NCBI RefSeq assembly: GCF_014649715.1 | Contig: NZ_BMTO01000010.1 | Span: 273,262 to 337,261, forward strand | Source of the DNA: Streptomyces lateritius | GTDB taxonomy: Bacteria; Actinomycetota; Actinomycetes; Streptomycetales; Streptomycetaceae | Length of the DNA: 64,000 nucleotides | Reading direction: 5' to 3' | Shown: in pieces, positions 17,032 to 25,549 of the stretch | How the letters are laid out: each line of letters begins with the position of its first letter | Position numbering within the stretch: the stretch's first letter is position 1 | The notes under the pieces: model-generated | Databases searched by the model: none | Told to the model about the DNA's origin: nothing | The model's input: only the letters and a program-made list of their open reading frames with translations | Position numbers and translations under genes: made by a program

Positions 17032-18201
17032 TCAGAGTGCCTCGACGATCATCGCGTTCGCCAGTCCGCCCGCCTCGCACATGGCCTGCAGGCCGTACCG
17101 GCCGCCGCGGGCGCGCAGGGCATGGACCAGCGTGGTCGTCAGGCGGGTGCCGCTGGCGCCCAGCGGGTGGCCGAGGGCGATCGCGCCGCCGTGGACGTTG
17201 ACCTTGGCCGGGTCGGCGCCCGTCTCCTGCTGCCAGGCGAGCACCACGCTCGCGAACGCCTCGTTGATCTCGAAGAGATCGATGTCGCCGAGGTCGAGTC
17301 CCGCCCTCCGCAACACCTTCTCGGTCGCGGGGATGACGCCGGTGAGCATGAGCAGCGGGTCGGAGCCGGTCACCGCGAAGCTGTGCAGCCGGGCGAGCGG
17401 GCGCAGGCCGAGCCGCCGGGCCGTCTCCGCCGCCATGACGAGGACGGCCGAGGCGCCGTCGTTGGTGGGGCTGCTGTTGCCCGCCGTCACCGACCAGTCG
17501 ATCTGCGGGAAGCGCTCGGCGAAGACCGGGTCCTGGAAGGCGGGCCGTAGTCCGGCCAGGATCTCGGTCGTGGTCGAGGGCCGTACCGACTCGTCGCGCC
17601 GGACGTCTCCGTACGGGACGACCTCGGCGTCGAAGAGCCCGGCCTCCCAGGCGCGTGCCGCCTTGGCGTGCGAGGCGGCGGCGAACGCGTCCATGGCCTC
17701 GCGCCCGAGGGACCACTTGGCGGCGATCAGCTCCGCGCTGATGCCCTGTGGCACCAGGCCCTGGGGGTACCGCTCGGCGACCCCGGGGCCGAACGGGTCC
17801 GCGCCCGGCGGCACGTTCGACCACATCGGGACGCGGCTCATCGACTCGACTCCGCAGGCGACGGCGATGTCGTACGCACCCGAGAGGACGCCCTGGGCGG
17901 CGAAGTGCACGGCCTGCTGCGAGGAGCCGCACTGCCGGTCGACGGTGGTGGCGGGGACGGACTCCGGGAGACCGGCGCCGAGCCACGCGTACCGCGTGGT
18001 GTTCATGGCCTGCTCGCCGACCTGGTCGACGGTGCCGCCGATCACGTCGTCGACGAGTGCGGGATCGATGCCGCTGCGCTCGACGAGAGCGCCGAGAGTG
18101 TGGGAGAGCAGGGCGACGGGGTGGACCTGGGACAGGGCGCCGGTCGCCCTGCCCCTGCCGATGGGCGTGCGGACCGCTTCGACGATGACGGCGTCGCGCA
18201 T
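17032..18201 (-). CDS. Thiolase (acetyl-CoA C-acyltransferase family)
   Basis: A 389-residue thiolase with the acyl-enzyme Cys91 (DRQCGSSQQ), EINEAFA near 325, the catalytic His in GGAIALGHPLGASG, and the terminal CEAGGLANA loop containing the second Cys. Enzymes of this subgroup (FadA5-like) cleave 3-ketoacyl-CoA, some acting on steroid side chains. ATG 18201 is preceded by GAGGAG. It is divergent from an HxlR regulator across a gap with a perfect inverted repeat, so local control is likely. Confidence 0.9.
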   Translation of the reverse strand: MRDAVIVEAVRTPIGRGRATGALSQVHPVALLSHTLGALVERSGIDPALVDDVIGGTVDQVGEQAMNTTRYAWLGAGLPESVPATTVDRQCGSSQQAVHFAAQGVLSGAYDIAVACGVESMSRVPMWSNVPPGADPFGPGVAERYPQGLVPQGISAELIAAKWSLGREAMDAFAAASHAKAARAWEAGLFDAEVVPYGDVRRDESVRPSTTTEILAGLRPAFQDPVFAERFPQIDWSVTAGNSSPTNDGASAVLVMAAETARRLGLRPLARLHSFAVTGSDPLLMLTGVIPATEKVLRRAGLDLGDIDLFEINEAFASVVLAWQQETGADPAKVNVHGGAIALGHPLGASGTRLTTTLVHALRARGGRYGLQAMCEAGGLANAMIVEAL

Positions 18202-18270
18202 GATGACGGCTCCTCGATCACCTGGTGAGTGGGAGAACTGGACTAACACCTGTCAGTAACATAGCCCAGT

Positions 18271-18289
18271 GGGTTTGAATCTCAAACCC
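18271..18289. promoter_or_regulatory. Perfect inverted repeat, probable HxlR operator
   Basis: GGGTTTGA-ATC-TCAAACCC: 8-base arms and a 3-base spacer, centred in the 118-base gap between the divergent thiolase and HxlR genes. It is AT-richer than its surroundings, as expected for a dimeric winged-helix site near a promoter. Confidence 0.6.
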
Positions 18290-18319
18290 TTCCGTGCCCG
18301 ACTCCCTTAGGCTGGGCCC

Positions 18320-18781
18320 ATGAAGGCCGCTCCCCGCCCCTGCTCCATCGCCGACACCCTCGCCCTCGTCGGCGAGAAGTACTCGCTGCTGGTGCTGCGC
18401 GAGATCTCGCTCGGTGTGCGCCGCTTCGACCGGATCGCCCGCAACACCGGAGCCCCCCGCGACATCCTCACCACGCGGCTGAAGCGGCTGGTGGAGGCCG
18501 GGATTCTCGAGAAGGTGCCGTACAGCGAGCGTCCGCGGCGGTACGAGTACCGGGCCACCACGGCCGGCGAGGAGCTGCAGCCCGTCCTGCTGACGCTGAT
18601 GGCCTGGGGCGACCGGCACGTGAATCCGGCGGACCGCCCGGTGCTCCTGGAGCACAGCTGCGGCGAGGTGCTCAGCCCCCGGGTCGTGTGCGCGTGCTGC
18701 GGCGACGAGGCCGACACCGCGAGCCTGACCCCCCACGTCCGGGCGCCCGGCTGGACGACGACAGGGCCCGTGGAGACCTGA
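18320..18781 (+). CDS. HxlR-family transcriptional regulator
   Basis: The 153-residue protein has the HxlR winged helix (about residues 8-100): SLLVLREISLGVRRFDRI, then DILTTRLKRLVEAGILEK and YEYRATTAGEEL. A Cys-rich tail (SCG and VCACCG, about 115-135) could bind metal, which would be an unusual extra. HxlR proteins act as dimers and often control an adjacent divergent gene, here the thiolase. Confidence 0.9.
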   Translation: MKAAPRPCSIADTLALVGEKYSLLVLREISLGVRRFDRIARNTGAPRDILTTRLKRLVEAGILEKVPYSERPRRYEYRATTAGEELQPVLLTLMAWGDRHVNPADRPVLLEHSCGEVLSPRVVCACCGDEADTASLTPHVRAPGWTTTGPVET

Positions 18782-18851
18782 GGCCCTGGCGGACCGCGGC
18801 CCCGTGGAGACCTGGGAACGGGGCCGTCACCGAAGGACGGTACGCTGCGAA

Positions 18852-18889
18852 ACGAACGGCGGTGGATCTCCGATCCGACCGCCTTTCGT
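18852..18889. terminator. Long imperfect hairpin between HxlR gene and uppP
   Basis: ACGAA-c-GGCGGTGGATC pairs with GATCC-g-ACCGCC-t-TTCGT around a TCC loop: about 16 paired bases with one bulge and one mismatch. It starts 70 bases after the HxlR stop and ends 135 before uppP. It is probably the HxlR terminator; a role in the uppP leader cannot be excluded. Confidence 0.55.
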
Positions 18890-19024
18890 CGTGAGCAGTC
18901 GTGAGCATCGGCGCACCGCGAGCGGGTCCATCGACGGAACCCGGAGTGAGGCCCGCTGCGCGACCCGCGCGACGCGCGTGACCTTTTCTGACCGCACGAG
19001 CACATTCGGGACGGCCCTAGCCCC

Positions 19025-19900
19025 ATGAGTTGGTTCGAATCATTCATCCTCGGACTCGTCCAGGGGCTGACGGAGTTCCTTCCCATCTCCTCCAGCGCTC
19101 ACCTCCGCCTCACGGCCGCCTTCGCGGGCTGGCAGGACCCGGGCGCGGCCTTCACCGCGATCACCCAGATCGGCACGGAGACCGCCGTCCTGATCTACTT
19201 CCGGAAGGACATCGCGCGGATCGTCTCGGCCTGGTTCCGCTCGCTGCGCGACAGGTCGATGCGCGCCGACCACGACGCCCAGATGGGCTGGCTGGTCATC
19301 GTCGGATCGATCCCGATCGGCGTCCTCGGCGTCACGCTCAAGGACCAGATCGAGGGCCCCTTCCGTGATCTGAGGCTGATCGCCACGACTCTCATCGTGA
19401 TGGGCATCGTCCTCGGCGTCGCGGACCGCCTGGCGGCCCGCGACGAGATCGGCGGCCGGCACCGCGCCATCCGCGAGCGCAAGACGCTCAAGGACCTCGG
19501 CGTGAAGGACGGCCTCATCTTCGGCGTCTGCCAGGCCATGGCCCTGATCCCGGGCGTCTCCCGCTCCGGCGCGACCATCTCCGGCGGCCTGCTCATGGGC
19601 TACACCCGCGAGGCGGCGGCCCGGTACTCGTTCCTGCTCGCCATCCCCGCCGTCCTCGCCTCGGGCCTCTTCGAGCTGAAGGACGCCGGCGAGGGAGGAC
19701 ACGTGTCCTGGGGACCGACGATCTTCGCCACGATCATCGCCTTCGGTGTCGGTTACGCCGTGATCGCCTGGTTCATGAAGTTCATCACGACCAAGAGCTT
19801 CATGCCGTTCGTGATCTACCGCGTCCTGCTCGGCATCGTCCTCTTCGTCCTCGTCGGCACCGACACCCTCAGCCCGCACGCGGGCGAGTCGGGCCACTGA
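19025..19900 (+). CDS. uppP: Undecaprenyl-diphosphatase UppP/BacA
   Basis: A 291-residue polytopic membrane enzyme that dephosphorylates undecaprenyl diphosphate to the carrier lipid used for peptidoglycan and glycan assembly; overproduction gives bacitracin resistance. GLVQGLTEFLPISSSAH (about residues 12-28) and PGVSRSGAT (about 178-186) are the two catalytic motifs, holding the essential Glu, Ser and Arg. Length is normal. ATG 19025 has the usual N-terminus. It has its own hairpin downstream. Confidence 0.96.
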   Translation: MSWFESFILGLVQGLTEFLPISSSAHLRLTAAFAGWQDPGAAFTAITQIGTETAVLIYFRKDIARIVSAWFRSLRDRSMRADHDAQMGWLVIVGSIPIGVLGVTLKDQIEGPFRDLRLIATTLIVMGIVLGVADRLAARDEIGGRHRAIRERKTLKDLGVKDGLIFGVCQAMALIPGVSRSGATISGGLLMGYTREAAARYSFLLAIPAVLASGLFELKDAGEGGHVSWGPTIFATIIAFGVGYAVIAWFMKFITTKSFMPFVIYRVLLGIVLFVLVGTDTLSPHAGESGH

Positions 19901-20238
19901 TCCTGCGGGCGGGTCTGCGGCGGAGCCCGTCCGCGGTCGGCGGGCGGGGGTCGCGCACACCGGCCGGCGGACGGGCTCGTGACCGTTCGGGCGGGAACCG
20001 GGTTTCGCGCCGGAGCGGGACGGGTGCCGGACTCGGGGACTCTCCGGCGACTCCTCTCAGGTGCGCCTCACCCGAAGGGACGGGACGATCCTCCCGCCGG
20101 GACCATCGGGCCGCGAGGGCGCGTACGGTGCCGGCCGGCGCATCCCGTTCACACCCCGTGTGATCGTGTGACCTTCGATCTCCGGGGTATGGGCGCATCC
20201 GGCAGGCGGGGCACCGACGGCCGTCGCACCCTGGAACC
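19901..20238. other. Intergenic region after uppP
   Basis: Apart from the hairpin at 19923-19978 I see no gene or convincing regulatory site in these 338 bases. Open frames crossing it lack ribosome sites and have shadow-like composition. The promoter of the 71-residue gene downstream presumably lies at the right end. Confidence 0.5.
19923..19978. terminator. Hairpin after uppP
   Basis: GAGCCCGTCCGC and its exact complement GCGGACGGGCTC are separated by 32 GC-rich bases that can pair further. It begins 22 bases after the uppP stop. The long loop makes it less certain than the others. Confidence 0.5.
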
Positions 20239-20454
20239 ATGGCCTGGCAAGCACCCATCGTCGTTCACCGCCCCTCCCCCGGCGGCGGGCGACGCGTCAC
20301 CGTCCGCGGGCAGATCGTGGGCCTCGCGCACAACGACACCGACCTCGTCGAGTTCCTGCGCCGCGCCGGTCTCGAGGACGCCGACATGATCCTCGACGAC
20401 CCCCACCTGGTGGAGTGGCGCGGCGGCCGGCCGCACCGCTGGGAGGCCGCCTAG
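20239..20454 (+). CDS. Small conserved hypothetical protein (71 aa)
   Basis: A 71-residue acidic protein beginning MAWQAPIVVHRP and ending HRWEAA. VTVRGQIVGLAHNDTDLVEF and an Asp-rich stretch (AGLEDADMILDDPHLVEW) suggest a small folded domain rather than a spurious frame; codon use is normal for the window. I believe such proteins recur in streptomycetes but know no function. Confidence 0.6.
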   Translation: MAWQAPIVVHRPSPGGGRRVTVRGQIVGLAHNDTDLVEFLRRAGLEDADMILDDPHLVEWRGGRPHRWEAA

Positions 20455-20529
20455 GCAACGCCCACGCGACGCCGGGCGGCGACGTCCCGGCCACCGGGAC
20501 CGGCCACCCGCCCCGGCTCGGGCCTCGGC

Positions 20530-21129
20530 TCAGTCCTCGGGGACGTACGGCACACGCGCTATCTCACGGATGCCGCCCAGCGTCCCCCACTCGTTCCCGC
20601 CGAGCCGGGTGAGCGGCCGCATCCGGGTGATCTCGGGGTGGCCGTCGGCCATCACGGACTCGTCCACCGCCGCGTGCACCACGCGTCCGAAGACGACGGT
20701 CGAGTCGCCGATCCTCAGGGTGCTGTGCAGCTCGCACTCGAGTGCCACGGGCGACTGCGCCACCCGCGGCGGCTTCACCCGCAGACTCGGCTCCCGCTCC
20801 ACCCCGCAGGCGTCGAACTCTCCGATACCGCGCGGGAAGTCCGTCGCCGTCGCGTTGATCTGCTCGAACAGCGGCTCGGGCGCCAGGTTCACCACGAACG
20901 CCCCCGTGTCCTCGATGTTGCGCAGCGAGTCCTTGCGGCCGACCGAGGTGAACTGCACCACCGGCGGAGTCACCGACGAGATGGTGAAGAAGGAGTGCGG
21001 GGCGAGGTTGTCGGTCCCGTCGGCCGAGGTCGTGGAGATCCAGGCGATCGGCCGGGGGACGACGGTGGCGGTCAGCAGCCGGTAGAAGGTGTTCCGGTCG
21101 CTCTGGTCGGGATCGAAGTCGATACGCAT
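20530..21129 (-). CDS. Flavin reductase-family (FMN-binding split barrel) protein
   Basis: The 199-residue protein has the flavin_reduct fold. PRPIAWISTTSADGTDNLAPHSFF (about residues 26-49) is the FMN phosphate-binding segment, and FVVNLAPEPLFEQINAT follows. Relatives reduce FMN with NAD(P)H or are flavin-dependent oxidoreductases of unknown substrate. ATG 21129 is chosen because homologues start MRIDFDP; the upstream in-frame extension is Arg-rich and spurious. It is divergent from a SnoaL-like gene only 82 bases away. Confidence 0.87.
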   Translation of the reverse strand: MRIDFDPDQSDRNTFYRLLTATVVPRPIAWISTTSADGTDNLAPHSFFTISSVTPPVVQFTSVGRKDSLRNIEDTGAFVVNLAPEPLFEQINATATDFPRGIGEFDACGVEREPSLRVKPPRVAQSPVALECELHSTLRIGDSTVVFGRVVHAAVDESVMADGHPEITRMRPLTRLGGNEWGTLGGIREIARVPYVPED

Positions 21130-21211
21130 GGCCAAAAGTATGACCGGTGAACGGCGGCGCCCCGCCCGCACGGCTCTTGGCCCCACGCCTCTCCTGCCCG
21201 ACACTGAGCCG

Positions 21212-21643
21212 ATGACGCAGCGCGTGGATCTCGCGACCGTGATGGACCGGATGGCCATCGACGACCTCGTCACCGGGTACGCGGTGGCCGTGGACGACTC
21301 CGACTGGGCGGCCTACCGCGCGCTCTTCACCGACGACGGCAGGGCCGACTACAGCGGCTCCGGCGGCACCGAGGGACCGGCGGCGGAGGCCGCCGACTGG
21401 CTGGCGGAGACGATGCGGCTCTTCCCCGTACGCCAGCACCTCATCGTCAACCGGCGTGTGACCCTCCACGGCGGGTACCCGGGCGACAGCGCCGAGGTGC
21501 ACGCCGACTACGTCAACCCGATGCGGTTCGAGTCGGGCGAGGACTTCGTCTGCGGCGGGCGGTACAGCTTCGCCGCGGTGCGGACCGACGCCGGCTGGCG
21601 GCTCCGGTCCGTCGTCGTACGGGAGAAATGGCGCCGCTCGTAG
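21212..21643 (+). CDS. SnoaL-like (NTF2-fold) protein
   Basis: A 143-residue protein of the SnoaL_4/NTF2-like superfamily: RMAIDDLVTGYAVAVDDSDWAAYRALFTDDG is its N-terminal helix-turn with the Asp-Trp pair. It ends WRLRSVVVREKWRRS. Family members are cyclases, isomerases, dehydratases or ligand-binding proteins, so no reaction is assigned. ATG 21212 fits the family N-terminus. It lies 41 bases before lnt on the same strand. Confidence 0.82.
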   Translation: MTQRVDLATVMDRMAIDDLVTGYAVAVDDSDWAAYRALFTDDGRADYSGSGGTEGPAAEAADWLAETMRLFPVRQHLIVNRRVTLHGGYPGDSAEVHADYVNPMRFESGEDFVCGGRYSFAAVRTDAGWRLRSVVVREKWRRS

Positions 21644-21684
21644 CCGGCCGCGCGCACACTGGAGGCGACACCTGGAGGCGCGGA

Positions 21685-23412
21685 ATGCGGTTTCCGTTCG
21701 GCCGACGCGGCAGGGCCACGGACGCGGCCGCCGGCACGGACGGCGGTACGCGGGCTCGTACGAGCCCCCGTGCCGGCGACGAGGCCGGCGCTGAGCCGAG
21801 CCCTGGCCCCCTGGCCGCCGATGCGGCCGGTCCCAAGGCCCCGTTCCACCGACCCGCCGTCCGCGCCGCGCTCGCCGTCGCCGCCGGGGCGCTGCCCGCG
21901 CTGGCCTTCCCCGCCCCCGCCCTCTGGTGGTTCGCCTACGTCGCGCTCGTCCCGTGGATGCTGCTGCTCCGCAGCGCCCCGACCGCCCGCCGGGCCGCCC
22001 TCGAAGGGTGGCTGGGCGGCCTCGGCTTCATGCTGGCCGTACACCACTGGCTGATGCCGAGCCTGCACGTCTTCATCCTCGTACTGGCGGGGCTGCTCGG
22101 GCTGTTGTGGGTGCCCTGGGGGTGGCTGGTACGGGCGATGCTCGGCGACGGTCCCTCCGGTGCGCGCGCCGTCGCTGCGCTCCTCGTCGTCCCCTCCGGC
22201 TGGCTGCTCGTCGAACTGGCCCGCTCCTGGGAGGGCTTGGGCGGCCCCTGGGGTCTGGTCGGCGCCAGCCAGTGGCAGGTGCCGCCGGCGATGCGGCTCG
22301 CCTCCGTCGGCGGTGTGTGGCTGGTGAGCCTGCTGGTGGTGGCGGTCAACACGGCCCTGACCCTGCTGGTGGTGTCGGCGGCGGCCGTACGGCTCACCGC
22401 TCTCGTCGGACTCGTCGTGTGCGCGCTCACCGTGGGCGTCGTGTGGTGGGGGGTGGGTCCCCCGCGTGAGCAGGGGACGGCTCGGATCGCGGTCGTCCAG
22501 CCCGGTGTGTTCGACGGACCGGGCGGCGCGGAGCGGAGGTTCGCCCGTGGTGAGCAGCTGACGCGTGGGCTCGCCGGCCAGGACCTGGACCTGGTCGTCT
22601 GGGGCGAGAGCAGTGTCGGTTCCGATCTGACGGCCCGTCCCGACCTCACCGCCCGGCTGGCCGCCCTCGCGCGCACGGTGGACGCGCCGGTCCTGGTCAA
22701 TGTGGACGCCCGCCGCTCCGACCGGCCGGGCATCTTCAAGAGCAGCGTGCTGATCGGGGAGCGGGGTCCGACGGGAGAGCGGTACGACAAGATGCGGCTG
22801 GTGCCGTTCGGCGAGTACGTGCCGGCGCGTACGGTCCTGGGCTGGGTGACGTCGGTGGGCAAGGCGGCGAGCGAGGACCGGCGGCGGGGTACGCAGCCGG
22901 TGGTGATGAACCTGCCGCCGATCGAGGAGGGCGTCCCGGAGCTGCGGATCGGGCCGCTGGTCTGCTTCGAGTCGGCGTTTCCGGACATGACCCGGCGGCT
23001 CGCCCGCGACGGCGCCGATCTGGTGATCGCCCAGTCGGCGACCTCGACCTTCCAGGACAGCTGGGCGCCCGCGCAGCACGCCTCGTTGGGGGCGCTGCGC
23101 GCGGCGGAGTCCGGCCGCCCGGTGGTGCACGCGACGCTGACCGGCGTCAGCGCGGTGTACGGCCCGGACGGCACACGGATCGGGACTCCGCTCGGCACCG
23201 ATCGGAGTGCGGCGAGCGTCTACGAGCTGCCGCTCGCCGGAGGGACAACCGGCTATGTCCGGTACGGCGACTGGCCGTTGCACGGAGCCCTGACCGTCCT
23301 GGCGGCCCTGTGCGCCGCCGAGGGCATGGGGGCGCTCAGGAGGCCTGGGTCAGGGCCTCACGCACCACGCGCTCGCAGAGTTCGTGGGTCGTCAGCGCGT
23401 CCCGAGCGCTGA
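21685..23412 (+). CDS. lnt: Apolipoprotein N-acyltransferase
   Basis: A 575-residue membrane enzyme that N-acylates the diacylglyceryl-Cys of lipoproteins. A low-complexity N-terminus (to about residue 60) precedes several membrane helices and a C-terminal CN-hydrolase domain with the Glu-Lys-Cys triad: WGESS, RYDKMRLVPFGEYVP and PLVCFES. Streptomycetes often carry two Lnt copies, so this may not be the only one. ATG 21685 follows GGAGG. The C-terminus overlaps the convergent Gfo/Idh gene by 77 bases. Its last 25 or so residues, Arg/Pro-rich, are read from the other gene's coding region. Confidence 0.9.
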   Translation: MRFPFGRRGRATDAAAGTDGGTRARTSPRAGDEAGAEPSPGPLAADAAGPKAPFHRPAVRAALAVAAGALPALAFPAPALWWFAYVALVPWMLLLRSAPTARRAALEGWLGGLGFMLAVHHWLMPSLHVFILVLAGLLGLLWVPWGWLVRAMLGDGPSGARAVAALLVVPSGWLLVELARSWEGLGGPWGLVGASQWQVPPAMRLASVGGVWLVSLLVVAVNTALTLLVVSAAAVRLTALVGLVVCALTVGVVWWGVGPPREQGTARIAVVQPGVFDGPGGAERRFARGEQLTRGLAGQDLDLVVWGESSVGSDLTARPDLTARLAALARTVDAPVLVNVDARRSDRPGIFKSSVLIGERGPTGERYDKMRLVPFGEYVPARTVLGWVTSVGKAASEDRRRGTQPVVMNLPPIEEGVPELRIGPLVCFESAFPDMTRRLARDGADLVIAQSATSTFQDSWAPAQHASLGALRAAESGRPVVHATLTGVSAVYGPDGTRIGTPLGTDRSAASVYELPLAGGTTGYVRYGDWPLHGALTVLAALCAAEGMGALRRPGSGPHAPRARRVRGSSARPER

Positions 23413-24241
23413 GCCGCCGGCCGGCCCGTACGGCGTCGAGGAAGGCGAGGACCGCCTGCTCGATGCCGCGCTGGCGGGCGACCGGCACCCAGTCCCCACG
23501 CCGCCGGACGGTCGGCTGTCCCTTGTGGTCCACGACGTCCGCGAGGTTGAGGACCTGGCGCTTGGTGTCCCGGCCGGAGACCTCCAGGATCTCCTCGGTG
23601 GAGCCGTTCATCCGGTTCATCATGCCGATGGCGGTGAAACCGTCGCCGGAGAGCTGGAGTACCACGTGGTGCATGAGACCGTCGCGGATCCGCGCCCGTA
23701 CGTCCGTGTGCTCGACCTCTCCCGGCAGCAGGAAGCGCAGGGTGTCCACGACGTGGATGAAGTCGTCGAGGACGAGGGTGCGCGGGTCCTCGGGGAGGCC
23801 GATCCGGTTCTTCTGCATGAGGATCAGGTCGCGCGGGTGCTCCAGGCACTGCGCGTACCCCGGTGCCAGGCGGCGGTTGAAACCGACGGCGAGGCTCACC
23901 CCGCGCTCCTCCGCGAGCGCCACGAGCCGCTCGGACTCGGCGTATTCGTAGGCGAGCGGCTTGTCGACATACGTCGCCACGCCGGCTTCGAGGAGCCGGG
24001 CGACGATCTCGGCGTGAGCGGCGGTCGGAGCGTGCACGAAGGCGGCGTCGAGGCCGGCGGAGAGCAGCGAGTCGAGGTCGCCGTGGCGCCGCGCGGCCGG
24101 CACGTGGTGGGTCTCGGCGATCCGGTCGAGAGTGGTCCGCGTGCGCGTCTGCAGATGGAGTTCGACGCCGGGAAGGGCGGTGAGGACGGGGAGATAGGCC
24201 TTCCGCGCGATGTCGCCGAGTCCGATACAGCCAACCTTCAC
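23336..24241 (-). CDS. Gfo/Idh/MocA-family oxidoreductase
   Basis: A 301-residue NAD(P)-dependent dehydrogenase-like protein. The Rossmann motif GCIGLGDIARKAYLPVL is at residues 4-20, and VDKPLAYEYAESERL (near 93-107) is the family EKP-type motif with the catalytic Lys. The C-terminal domain includes DDFIHVVDTLRFLLPG. Substrates are usually sugars or inositols; none is evident. It ends inside lnt on the opposite strand and is preceded by the monooxygenase gene 38 bases upstream on the same strand, so the two could be cotranscribed. Confidence 0.88.
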   Translation of the reverse strand: MKVGCIGLGDIARKAYLPVLTALPGVELHLQTRTRTTLDRIAETHHVPAARRHGDLDSLLSAGLDAAFVHAPTAAHAEIVARLLEAGVATYVDKPLAYEYAESERLVALAEERGVSLAVGFNRRLAPGYAQCLEHPRDLILMQKNRIGLPEDPRTLVLDDFIHVVDTLRFLLPGEVEHTDVRARIRDGLMHHVVLQLSGDGFTAIGMMNRMNGSTEEILEVSGRDTKRQVLNLADVVDHKGQPTVRRRGDWVPVARQRGIEQAVLAFLDAVRAGRRLSARDALTTHELCERVVREALTQAS

Positions 24242-24279
24242 GGGGTCTCCTTCGCTCTACGTCCGCCCTGCTCGGCTGG

Positions 24280-25467
24280 TCAGCTTACGCGGGGCCGTTC
24301 GGCGGCCGTCGGGGGCCGCCAGTCGGCGATGCCGTCGAAACCGCGCAGCACCAGACCGGGGCCGAAGCGGGAGACGGCGGCGATCAGCCCGTCGCGCAGG
24401 GCGACGGCGGGACGGGCGGAGAGGAGCGTGAGCCGGCCGACGCGGGCCGCCTTGCGGACGATCGCCGTGGTGCGCGGGAGCCGGTCGGCGGTGTACGCGG
24501 CGAGGGCGCGGCTCGGCAGCGGTTCGCGCCCCGCGTGGTGGGCGAGGACGACGGCGTCCTCGATGGCCTGATTGCCGCCCTGGCCGAGGGTGGGCTGCAT
24601 GGCGTGGACGGCGTCGCCGAGCAGGGCGACCCGGCCGCGGTGGAAGGCGGGCAGCGGTTCCGGCATGTGGTGGACGTCGTGGCGCAGGACGCCGGCCGGG
24701 TCGGTGGCGGCGAGGATGTCGGGGACCGGGTGGTGCCAGTCGCCGAAGAGGCGCAGGAGTTCGGCCTTCTCGTCGTCGGGCGCGTGGGCACCGGCGGGGG
24801 CGGCGGCCATCGCGTAGGCGTAGATCCTGCCGTCCTTGAGCGGCTGGGTGCCCCAGAGGCGGCCGGCTCCCCACGTCTCGTGCGGGGCGAAGGGCCGGTC
24901 GGGGGAGGGGACGACGACGCGCCAGGTGGTGAAGCCGGAGTAGCGCGGCCCCGGGTGGTGGGGGAACAGGGCGCGGCGGACCGTCGAGTGGATGCCGTCC
25001 GCGCCCAGGACGAGTGCGGCCTCGATCTGCCCGTCGGGGGTGGCGACGACGGCGGGCCGTCGGTCGTCGCCGGGGTCGGCGAGGGAGGCGGTCAGGCCGG
25101 TCCGTACGACTCCGGCGGGGAGGGCGGAGATGAGCAGGTCGACGAGGGTGGCGCGGTGCAGCAGCACGAGCGGTCCGCCGAAGCGGGCCGCGGCGGCCTT
25201 GGCGCTGGTACGGGCGAGCCAGCGGCCGTCGGGGGCGCGCATACCGCCGTCCCCCTGCCAGGCGGACAGTTCGCGGACGCGGTCACCGAGACCGATGACG
25301 TCGAGGGCGCGCTGGGAGTTGGGGGCGAGGCCGATGCCGGCTCCGACGGGGGTGAGGGCGGCGGCGCGCTCCAGAACGGTCACGTCCCAGCCCTGCTGGT
25401 GTAGGGCGACGGCGGCGGTGAGCCCGCCGATTCCGGCTCCGACGACGACGGCACGGTGCTGGTCCAT
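24280..25467 (-). CDS. FAD-dependent aromatic-type monooxygenase
   Basis: A 395-residue group A flavoprotein hydroxylase. The N-terminal GxGxxG is VVGAGIGGLTAAVAL (about residues 8-22), the DG motif is VLGADGIHSTVRRAL (near 155), and the GD motif is LLGDAVHAMQPTLGQGG (near 288). Such enzymes hydroxylate aromatic acids or modify polyketides using NAD(P)H and oxygen; the substrate is unknown. It is divergent from a TetR repressor across a strong inverted repeat, which suggests ligand-induced expression. Confidence 0.92.
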   Translation of the reverse strand: MDQHRAVVVGAGIGGLTAAVALHQQGWDVTVLERAAALTPVGAGIGLAPNSQRALDVIGLGDRVRELSAWQGDGGMRAPDGRWLARTSAKAAAARFGGPLVLLHRATLVDLLISALPAGVVRTGLTASLADPGDDRRPAVVATPDGQIEAALVLGADGIHSTVRRALFPHHPGPRYSGFTTWRVVVPSPDRPFAPHETWGAGRLWGTQPLKDGRIYAYAMAAAPAGAHAPDDEKAELLRLFGDWHHPVPDILAATDPAGVLRHDVHHMPEPLPAFHRGRVALLGDAVHAMQPTLGQGGNQAIEDAVVLAHHAGREPLPSRALAAYTADRLPRTTAIVRKAARVGRLTLLSARPAVALRDGLIAAVSRFGPGLVLRGFDGIADWRPPTAAERPRVS

Positions 25468-25481
25468 GACTGCTCCCTCGG

Positions 25482-25527
25482 CGACTACATCTGTAGTGAC
25501 ACAGCGACAGTACTACAGGCGTAGTCG
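25482..25527. promoter_or_regulatory. Large inverted repeat, probable TetR operator
   Basis: CGACTACATCTGTAGT (25482-25497) and ACTACAGGCGTAGTCG (25512-25527) are inverted copies matching at 14 of 16 bases, 14 bases apart. Each arm is itself a short palindrome (CTACA-TC-TGTAG; CTAC-AGGC-GTAG). It fills the gap between the divergent monooxygenase and TetR genes, so two repressor dimers could bind. Confidence 0.7.
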
Positions 25528-25549
25528 GCTGGGTAGTAGGTTGTCCTCC

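Noticed and set aside
21508..23283. 591-residue open frame opposite lnt
   Set aside because: Arg/Pro/His-rich shadow; lnt on the plus strand has all catalytic motifs.
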